A DNA stretch of 19,884 bases from Thermodesulfatator atlanticus (GTDB lineage Bacteria > Desulfobacterota > Thermodesulfobacteria > Thermodesulfobacteriales > Thermodesulfatatoraceae). The notes beneath the pieces were generated by a model. That model made no database searches. It saw nothing but the letters and a program-made list of their open reading frames with translations, and was not told where the DNA came from. The stretch spans positions 1 through 19,884 of the forward strand of contig DROK01000133.1 of assembly GCA_011321895.1 (NCBI GenBank), in the 5' to 3' direction. How positions within the stretch are numbered: position 1 is the stretch's first letter; each line of letters starts with the position of its first letter. A program made the position numbers and the translations under genes. Below, piece by piece: positions 14,950-19,884 of the stretch.

Positions 14950-16431
14950 ATGGCGGAGTTACTGATCAATTACGCCCCTTACGAGACCAGGGTGGCGCTG
15001 GTTGAAAGCGGCACCCTGGTGGAATTTTATCTGGAAAGACCCCGGGAAAGGGGCTTTGTGGGCAACATTTATAAAGGCCGGGTGGTAAGGGTGCTGCCCG
15101 GAATGCGGGCGGCCTTTGTGGAGATCGGCCTTTCCCGCACGGCCTTCCTTTACGGGGGTGACCTTTGCCCCAGACTCATCGAGGCTGAAGACCTTTTCGG
15201 GGAAGAGATCAATAGCAAAGACCTTAAAGGCTCCCCTATCGAGGACCTGCTTAAAGCAGGCCAGGAGATCATCGTCCAGGTGGTAAAAGAACCCGTCGGG
15301 AACAAGGGGGCCCGGGTGACCACCAACATCACCCTTCCCGGGCGCTACCTCGTCTTTTTGCCCACCATGAGCCACATCGGCATCTCCCGCAAGATCACCG
15401 CTGAAGAAGAAAGAAGGCGTTTGAAAGAACTGATCGAGACCTTACGCCCCCCGGGGACCGGCTGGATCGCAAGGACCGTGGCCCAGGAAGCCCACCCGGA
15501 AGAATTAAAGACAGAAATGAACTTTTTGCTCTCCCTCTGGGAAGACATCAAGAAAAAGGCCGAAAAAACCACCGCCCCGGCCTTAATTTACGAAGAACTG
15601 GACATAAGCCTGCGGGCGGTGCGCGACCTCCTGGTGAAAGAAGTCTCTTTTCTGGTGGTAGACCACCGCCAGGTTTACGAAAAGATCCTCTCTTACCTGG
15701 ACCACATGGCCCCTCACCTTAAGGGCTGTATCAAATTACACGAAGGCCCGCCCTCTTTGTTTGAGGCCTACGGTATCGAAATAGACCTTAACCGCCTGCT
15801 CTCCCGTAAAGTGTGGCTCAAATCAGGGGGGTTTATCGTAATCGAACCCTGCGAGGCCTTCACCGCCATCGACGTAAATACCGGACGCTACGTAGGAGAA
15901 ACCAACCTGGAAGAAACCATCCTGCGCACCAACCTGGAAGCCGCCAAAGAGATCGCCTACCAGCTCCGCCTGCGAAACATCGGCGGGCTCATCATCATCG
16001 ATTTCATCGACATGCAGAAGGCCGAAAGCCGCCAGAAGGTCTTTGAAGCCCTCCAAAACTATCTCAAAAGGGACCGGGCCAAGACCAACGTCCGGCCCAT
16101 GTCTGAATTCGGCATCATTGAAATGACCAGGGAAAGGAGACGGGAAAGCCTCTATGACCTCCTGCTGGAGTCATGCCCCTTCTGTCAGGGAGACGGATAT
16201 ACCAAAAGCAAAAGGACCATCTGTTACGAAATCTTAAGGCGCCTTGAGCGCATGGGCCCCCACGTCAAGGGCAAGACCGTAATCATCAAGGTCCACCCGG
16301 AAATTGCCGAAGTCCTGACCGGGGAAGAAATAGAATTCCTGGAAGAGATCGAAAAACGCTTTGCTTTCGAGGCCTCGGTAAACGAAGACCAGGACCTGTT
16401 ACCCTGGGAATATAAGTTCTTCCCCCAATAG
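14950..16431 (+). CDS. rng: Ribonuclease G (RNase E/G family)
   Basis: This is a 493-residue endoribonuclease, the size of RNase G and lacking the long C-terminal degradosome scaffold of E. coli RNase E. An S1-type RNA-binding domain covers about 35-130 (FVGNIYKGRVVRVLPGMRAAFV). The DNase I-like catalytic core has D308 in AIDVNTGRYVG and D351 in IIIDFIDM; their 43-residue spacing equals that of D303 and D346 in E. coli RNase E. The zinc link that joins dimers is CPFC (C409, C412). EFGIIEMTRERRRESL is conserved between them. It is expected to mature rRNA and tRNA and start mRNA decay. The ribosome binding site is weak, so translation is probably coupled to the upstream phosphorylase. A GC-rich hairpin begins 3 nt after the stop codon. 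Confidence 0.93.
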   Translation: MAELLINYAPYETRVALVESGTLVEFYLERPRERGFVGNIYKGRVVRVLPGMRAAFVEIGLSRTAFLYGGDLCPRLIEAEDLFGEEINSKDLKGSPIEDLLKAGQEIIVQVVKEPVGNKGARVTTNITLPGRYLVFLPTMSHIGISRKITAEEERRRLKELIETLRPPGTGWIARTVAQEAHPEELKTEMNFLLSLWEDIKKKAEKTTAPALIYEELDISLRAVRDLLVKEVSFLVVDHRQVYEKILSYLDHMAPHLKGCIKLHEGPPSLFEAYGIEIDLNRLLSRKVWLKSGGFIVIEPCEAFTAIDVNTGRYVGETNLEETILRTNLEAAKEIAYQLRLRNIGGLIIIDFIDMQKAESRQKVFEALQNYLKRDRAKTNVRPMSEFGIIEMTRERRRESLYDLLLESCPFCQGDGYTKSKRTICYEILRRLERMGPHVKGKTVIIKVHPEIAEVLTGEEIEFLEEIEKRFAFEASVNEDQDLLPWEYKFFPQ

Positions 16432-16433
16432 GG

Positions 16434-16456
16434 GGAGAGGGGGCAGCCCCCTCTCC
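16434..16456. terminator. 10-bp perfect GC-rich hairpin between convergent genes
   Basis: GGAGAGGGGG (16434-16443), a 3-nt loop CAG and CCCCCTCTCC (16447-16456) form an uninterrupted 10-bp stem between the rng stop and the stop of the metallolyase-Cache gene. It serves both strands equally. Neither side has a proper T-run (TATTCCTGTTCC on the plus side), so it could be a weak bidirectional terminator or an RNA 3'-end stabiliser. An overlapping smaller hairpin, CCCCC-AATA-GGGGG at 16422-16435, would compete with it. Confidence 0.5.
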
Positions 16457-18291
16457 TATTCCTGTTCCTCTTCTTCGTCTTCCATCTTCAAAAGGTCCTG
16501 GAAACGGATGTCCATCCCGAGGACCCCTACGATTTCTTCGTACTCGTTTCGGACCGGCCCGGCTACGGTAAGACAAAGGGCGCCGGTGATCTTTGAGGTG
16601 TAAAAATCGGTCACGTACACCTTGCCAGTCTTAAAAGGCATGATGAACCAGGTGCGATCCGAATAATCTTCTTCTTTGAGGAGGTGTTCGTAACGGGCCT
16701 TGTCTTCCAGGTGGGTCACCAGGGGCGTGATGCGTCTGCCCTCCTGGTTCACCACGTAGATAAACTGAATATAGGGGTATTCTTCCAGGACCTCCCGCAG
16801 CACCGGTACGATCTTTTGGGGATCCATGGACCGAATCTCTGGCCGCTCCACCAGCTTTTCCACCAGCTCCACCAAGAGCTTGGCCGCCTTTTCCTTCATG
16901 CGGTCAAGTTCAGAGACAAAGAGTTCGGGGATGTAACGCCTGACCAGATGCATCATCTCCTCGTTGGAGATGGGTGTGATCCGGCCGGCCTCGTATTGTT
17001 TAATTATCTGTTTGTATATCTTGGCCACTCCCGGATGACGCTTATCGATGCGTTGTTCCCCTTCCAGGCCAAAGTGGGTATTGATCCAGTAGGCGATGCC
17101 GGCGGTACCGCTTTTGTCCGTAATGATGATCCCGATGGGCCTTTTGAGCAGTTTCTGGGTGTTGAAGGGGTTGTAAATCTCTTCGTTTTTGAGGAGCCCG
17201 TCGATATGGATACCGGCCTTGGTGGCGTTAAATTCCGAACCCACAAAGGGCTGGTTGGGCGGGATCTTGTCCCCCAGTTCCTTCCGGTAATAATCGGCGA
17301 TATCGGTGATTACCGTGGTATCAACCCCGTTGTGCGTCCCCCGCAGGGAAATGTATTCAAAAATCATGGCCTCAAGCGGGGTGTTCCCCGTCCGTTCGCC
17401 GTAGCCCAGGAGGGTGCAGTTCACCGCCGCACAACCATAAAGCCAGGCGGTGGAGGCGTTGATCACCGCCTTGTAAAAATCGTTGTGCCCGTGCCATTCC
17501 AGCAGCTCCCCGGGCACCCCGGCCTCCTCGATGAGGACCCGGACCAGTTTGGGCACACTCCTAGGAAGGGCCGCCCCGGGATAAGGTACCCCCAGCCCCA
17601 GGGTGTCACAGAGGCGAATCTTGATATCGATCCCCGATTCTTCCCGCAGCTTCATGAGCTCGATCGCAAAGGGGACCACAAAGCCAAAGATGTCGGCCCG
17701 GGTAACGTCTTCAAAATGGCAACGGGGCACAATGCCGAGTTCTAAAGCGGCCTTCACGATGGCCAGATAATCGTTCAAGGCCTGGCGCCGGTCTTTTTTG
17801 AGCTTCAAGAAGATGTGATAATCAGAACAGGAGGTGAGGATGCCCGTCTCCCTCAAGCCCATTTCCTTGACCAGCTTCAAATCTTCGGCCTTGGCCCTGA
17901 TCCAGCCGGTAACCTCCGGGAATTGATAACCCCGCTCAAGGCACTTCTCGACGGCTTCTTTGTCCTTTTTGGTGTAGAGGAAAAATTCTGCCTGCCGGAT
18001 TACCCCTTTGGGCCCGGAGAGTTTGTGTAAGAAATCAAAAAGGGTAACGATCTGTTCCACCGTATAGGGAGGACGGGCCTGCTGGCCGTCACGGAAGGTG
18101 GTGTCCGTGATCCAGTATTCTTTAGCCGGCATGGGCATTACGTATTTGTGGTCAAAATCCGTAAGGGGGACGTCATCATAAGGGAAAATCTCTTTCATCA
18201 GGTTGGGCTCTTCCACGTCCTGCAACCGATGACGCCAAAACTTGGTATGTTCGTGGTCAAGTAATCTCCTTTCAGGGTTCCATTTCGGCAT
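16456..18291 (-). CDS. DRE-TIM metallolyase (citramalate/isopropylmalate/Re-citrate synthase class) with C-terminal Cache-like domain
   Basis: This is a 611-residue soluble protein. A HMGL-like TIM barrel covers about 55-340, with ITDTTFRDGQQ (D63, R67, D68, the DRE-type metal and catalytic motif), CHFEDVTRADI (191-201), CDTLGLGVPYPG, the metal ligands HGHND (H267, H269) and GYGERTGN (297-303). A linker subdomain contains FNATKAGIHIDGLLKNEE. This points to condensation of an acyl-CoA with a 2-oxo acid. Residues of about 500-602 (IQFIYVVNQEGRR, YSDRTWF, GKVYVTDFYTSKITGALCLTVAGPV, EIVGVLGMDIRFQDLL) have the signature of a Cache sensor domain, yet there is no signal peptide or membrane segment. 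The IPMS LeuA regulatory domain is absent. The tail is acidic (EDEEEEQE). The ribosome binding site is AGGAGG at 6 nt. The exact substrate is undecided. Confidence 0.85.
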   Translation of the reverse strand: MPKWNPERRLLDHEHTKFWRHRLQDVEEPNLMKEIFPYDDVPLTDFDHKYVMPMPAKEYWITDTTFRDGQQARPPYTVEQIVTLFDFLHKLSGPKGVIRQAEFFLYTKKDKEAVEKCLERGYQFPEVTGWIRAKAEDLKLVKEMGLRETGILTSCSDYHIFLKLKKDRRQALNDYLAIVKAALELGIVPRCHFEDVTRADIFGFVVPFAIELMKLREESGIDIKIRLCDTLGLGVPYPGAALPRSVPKLVRVLIEEAGVPGELLEWHGHNDFYKAVINASTAWLYGCAAVNCTLLGYGERTGNTPLEAMIFEYISLRGTHNGVDTTVITDIADYYRKELGDKIPPNQPFVGSEFNATKAGIHIDGLLKNEEIYNPFNTQKLLKRPIGIIITDKSGTAGIAYWINTHFGLEGEQRIDKRHPGVAKIYKQIIKQYEAGRITPISNEEMMHLVRRYIPELFVSELDRMKEKAAKLLVELVEKLVERPEIRSMDPQKIVPVLREVLEEYPYIQFIYVVNQEGRRITPLVTHLEDKARYEHLLKEEDYSDRTWFIMPFKTGKVYVTDFYTSKITGALCLTVAGPVRNEYEEIVGVLGMDIRFQDLLKMEDEEEEQE

Positions 18292-18309
18292 AATGACCTC
18301 CTCTCACGC

Positions 18310-18338
18310 TAATCGCCGAAGCGCAACTTCCGGCATTA
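18310..18338. repeat. 29-bp quasi-palindrome in the leader of the metallolyase-Cache gene
   Basis: TAATCGCCGAAG (18310-18321), a 5-nt spacer CGCAA and CTTCCGGCATTA (18327-18338) are inverted repeats agreeing at 9 of 12 positions, perfect at both ends (TAAT/ATTA) and at the centre (GAAG/CTTC). It lies just upstream of the ribosome binding site, so it could be an operator or, in RNA, an imperfect hairpin affecting translation. Function is not shown. Confidence 0.4.
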
Positions 18339-18389
18339 CTTACCATGAAAATGCCAGATGTTGAAGAGCTAATTTAAATCTTTTTTAAA

Positions 18390-18418
18390 ATAGTATTTTA
18401 ACGAAATATCAGGCTCAA
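18390..18418 (-). promoter_or_regulatory. Candidate promoter for the metallolyase-Cache gene
   Basis: On the minus strand TTGAGC (18418-18413) and TACTAT (18395-18390) are 17 bp apart, each matching 4 of 6 consensus positions. The -35 lies in the end of the TauE/SafE gene. The -10 is inside a 15-bp AT-only-armed palindrome (18386-18400, TAAAATA-G-TATTTTA) that also contains the TauE stop codon. The implied leader is about 92 nt and holds the 18310-18338 inverted repeat. Confidence 0.4.
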
Positions 18419-19279
18419 ATACCTCAGGGCCACCGCGGAGACTACCAGGAAAAGGCCCCATTTTATGGGACGTTCGGGGACGAATTTCTGCGTGCGGGCC
18501 CCCAGGTAACCCCCGGCCAGGCCACCGAGCCCGAAGAGGAAACCCAGGAGAAAATCCGGACGGGTGGCAAGGCCTCCTGCTCCCAGCCCCAGGGTATAAA
18601 AAATGACCCCTGCTACCGAACAGACCAGCGTGCCGAAAAGGGAAGCGCCTGCCACGGTATGGACCGGAAGCTTAAGCACCCCCACGCAATAGGGGGCAAG
18701 AATAGCCCCTCCTCCGATCCCGTAAGCCCCACCGGCCACCCCTACCAGGAGGGAGAGTAAAAAGACCTGCCAGGGGGGGAAGGCGTAGACCCGTCCGGCG
18801 AACTCAAAACACGCTTCTTTCATACTAAAGGAAAGGGTATGGATCTTGGCCTTTAAAGGGGGCCTTGCCAGCCCCTTGCGTTTGAGGTCAAAACCAAGCC
18901 TTACCGCCAGATAAAGGAGGACCAGCCCGGCAAAGGGCTTAAAACGGGTGGGGTCAGCCAGATATCTTACCCGGATGAAATAACCCAAACCGATCCCGGG
19001 CAGGCTCCCCAGCGAAATGGTAAGGGCCAGAGGCCAGTTAAGGCGCCCTTCCCGGGCGTAACGCCAGATGGTCCCCGGGATGGCAAAGATATTGTAAAGA
19101 AAATTGGTCCCGGAAACCCCGGGGGCCGTGTAGCCCAGCACACTCATCTGAAAGGGCAGGAGGAGAAAGGCGCCCGTCACCCCGGCCATGGCCCCAAAAA
19201 AAGCCAGAAACAGGGCCACCAAAGGGGGCAAAAAGACCCACGTGGTAACCCCGGAAGGAAAAGTTATCTTTAAAGACAT
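18398..19279 (-). CDS. TauE/SafE-family membrane permease (sulfite/sulfonate-type anion exporter)
   Basis: This is a 293-residue integral membrane protein with about eight hydrophobic helices arranged as two halves. The first repeat begins LVALFLAFFGAMAGVTGAFLLLP and the second LLVGVAGGAYGIGGGAILAPY, the glycine-rich signature of the TauE/SafE (DUF81) family. A basic cytosolic loop (FDLKRKGLARPPLKAK) separates them. Members export sulfite, sulfoacetate, thiosulfate or other small organic anions; the substrate here cannot be read from sequence. The start ATG has TAAGG 7 nt upstream. The gene is divergent from the radical SAM gene, the two start codons being only 22 bp apart, and lies upstream of the metallolyase-Cache gene on the same strand. 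Confidence 0.88.
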   Translation of the reverse strand: MSLKITFPSGVTTWVFLPPLVALFLAFFGAMAGVTGAFLLLPFQMSVLGYTAPGVSGTNFLYNIFAIPGTIWRYAREGRLNWPLALTISLGSLPGIGLGYFIRVRYLADPTRFKPFAGLVLLYLAVRLGFDLKRKGLARPPLKAKIHTLSFSMKEACFEFAGRVYAFPPWQVFLLSLLVGVAGGAYGIGGGAILAPYCVGVLKLPVHTVAGASLFGTLVCSVAGVIFYTLGLGAGGLATRPDFLLGFLFGLGGLAGGYLGARTQKFVPERPIKWGLFLVVSAVALRYLSLIFR

Positions 19280-19285
19280 AACCTA

Positions 19286-19315
19286 ACCTTAGCTAAGAGA
19301 TATGATCCCTGTCAA
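19286..19315 (-). promoter_or_regulatory. Possible promoter for the TauE/SafE gene, overlapping the divergent coding region
   Basis: On the minus strand a perfect TTGACA (19315-19310) is followed after 18 bp by TAAGGT (19291-19286), a poor -10 with 3 of 6 matches. The -35 lies within codons 3-5 of the radical SAM gene. If used, transcription would begin at about the ATG itself, giving a nearly leaderless message; TAAGG could alternatively serve as the ribosome binding site of a longer transcript. Confidence 0.25.
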
Positions 19316-19884
19316 AAGGGTTGAGCGCCGGACTAAGGTGCTCAAAAAACCGGCTTTTGGCTGTTTGAAAGGGGTACCAAGCGTCAACCTCACCCGGGGA
19401 TGTCTCCACCGCTGTGTCTATTGCTACGCCCGTGTCTTTCCCGAAACCCCCACCAGGGAAGTACACCTCTACGACAATTTAGTAACCCGTTTGGCCGATG
19501 AGATCTCCCTTTCAAAAAGGCGGGGCACCCTTCCCGCGGTGGTCACCTTCTCTACGGCCAGTGATCTATTCCAGCCTCATCCCGAGATCCTGGCTGTGGC
19601 CTTTAAAGCCCTGAAATTGCTCTTAAACCACGGAATAACCATCTCCTTCCTGACCAAGGGCCGTATAACCAAAGAATTCTGGGACTTATTCCGGGATTTT
19701 CCCGATCTGGTAAGGCCTCGTTTCGGCCTGGTGAGCCTGTCGTTAACCTATCATGGCCACTTTGAGCCTTACACCGCTTCCCCTTTTTTGCGCCTCAGAC
19801 AAATGGAAAAAGCCGCCTCCCTGGGGCTTAAACCCGCAGCCAGGGTGGACCCCATCATCCCCCATGTTACCGATAAGGAAGAAC
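19302..19884 (+). CDS. Radical SAM protein, spore-photolyase-like (SPL/Rv2578c type), 3' part outside window
   Basis: This is the first 194 codons of a radical SAM enzyme; the gene continues past the right edge. The cluster motif C-x3-C-x2-C appears as GCLHRCVYCYAR (C34, C38, C41), preceded by the strand PSVNLTRG typical of the SPL-like group annotated as DNA repair photolyase-like. FSTASDLFQPHPEIL and ISFLTKGRI are later barrel strands, and LVSLSLTYHGHFEPYTASPF is family-typical. True spore photolyase repairs thymine spore lesions; non-sporulating relatives have no settled function, so I do not assign one. The ATG at 19302 is the first in frame, with a modest AAGAG upstream. The frame is open to the edge with no stop. 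Confidence 0.8.
   Translation, partial: MIPVKRVERRTKVLKKPAFGCLKGVPSVNLTRGCLHRCVYCYARVFPETPTREVHLYDNLVTRLADEISLSKRRGTLPAVVTFSTASDLFQPHPEILAVAFKALKLLLNHGITISFLTKGRITKEFWDLFRDFPDLVRPRFGLVSLSLTYHGHFEPYTASPFLRLRQMEKAASLGLKPAARVDPIIPHVTDKEE

Noticed and set aside
16684..17745. 353-codon open frame on the plus strand opposite the metallolyase-Cache gene
   Set aside because: It lies wholly within a clearly conserved gene on the other strand, its product is rich in His, Gly and Phe in the pattern of a reverse-complement frame, and it has no recognisable domain. GC-rich third positions explain its length.
1..19884. tRNA, rRNA, CRISPR array, insertion sequence or prophage
   Set aside because: No direct-repeat arrays, transposase or integrase motifs, or tRNA-like cloverleaf sequences were seen; nearly all sequence is accounted for by conserved genes.

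Overview
The window looks like ordinary chromosome from an anaerobic, probably thermophilic bacterium. My best guess is a deep-branching sulfur-metabolising lineage such as Thermodesulfobacteriota; this is inference from gene content and protein flavour, not a database match. The signs are a GlcF/Hdr-type Fe-S protein, a Tll0287-like (DUF3365) c-type cytochrome, a TauE/SafE anion exporter, a GH57 glucan hydrolase, a short-form ThiC and tightly packed, often overlapping genes. I see no rRNA, tRNA, insertion sequence, phage gene or CRISPR array, and no gene-free stretch longer than about 150 bp.

Layout. (1) Positions 1-1130, minus strand: an HD-domain phosphohydrolase overlapping a CCG-domain Fe-S protein that runs off the left edge. 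(2) 1218-3609, plus strand: leuB then thiC. (3) 3612-5841, minus strand: ilvD followed by an overlapping exported cytochrome that starts with TTG. (4) 5992-11992, plus strand: eight closely spaced genes behind one good sigma-70-type promoter: NifU-like scaffold, rpoZ, dnaJ, moaC, dksA, GH57, galT-like, single-domain response regulator. (5) 11989-14021, minus strand: a sigma-54 activator with no sensory domain, followed by a WbpP/GalE-type epimerase. (6) 14094-16431, plus strand: purine nucleoside phosphorylase and RNase G. (7) 16456-19279, minus strand: a TauE/SafE permease upstream of a 611-residue DRE-TIM metallolyase fused to a C-terminal Cache-like domain. (8) 19302 to the right edge, plus strand: a radical SAM protein of the spore-photolyase-like type, truncated by the window.

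Most genes are housekeeping: branched-chain amino acid synthesis (leuB, ilvD), thiamin pyrimidine or benzimidazole synthesis (thiC), molybdopterin (moaC), Fe-S assembly, purine salvage and RNA processing. Region 4 groups the RNA polymerase omega subunit, which carries the N-terminal MAR motif of (p)ppGpp site 1, with DksA, the partner of site 2, a chaperone and a probable storage-glucan pair (GH57 plus GalT-like). It reads as a stress and stringent-response operon.

The least ordinary object is the 611-residue protein at 16456-18291: an acyl-CoA-condensing-type TIM barrel (citramalate, isopropylmalate or Re-citrate synthase class) carrying what looks like a Cache ligand-sensing domain in a soluble protein. 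Its own leader of about 92 nt contains a 29-bp quasi-palindrome.
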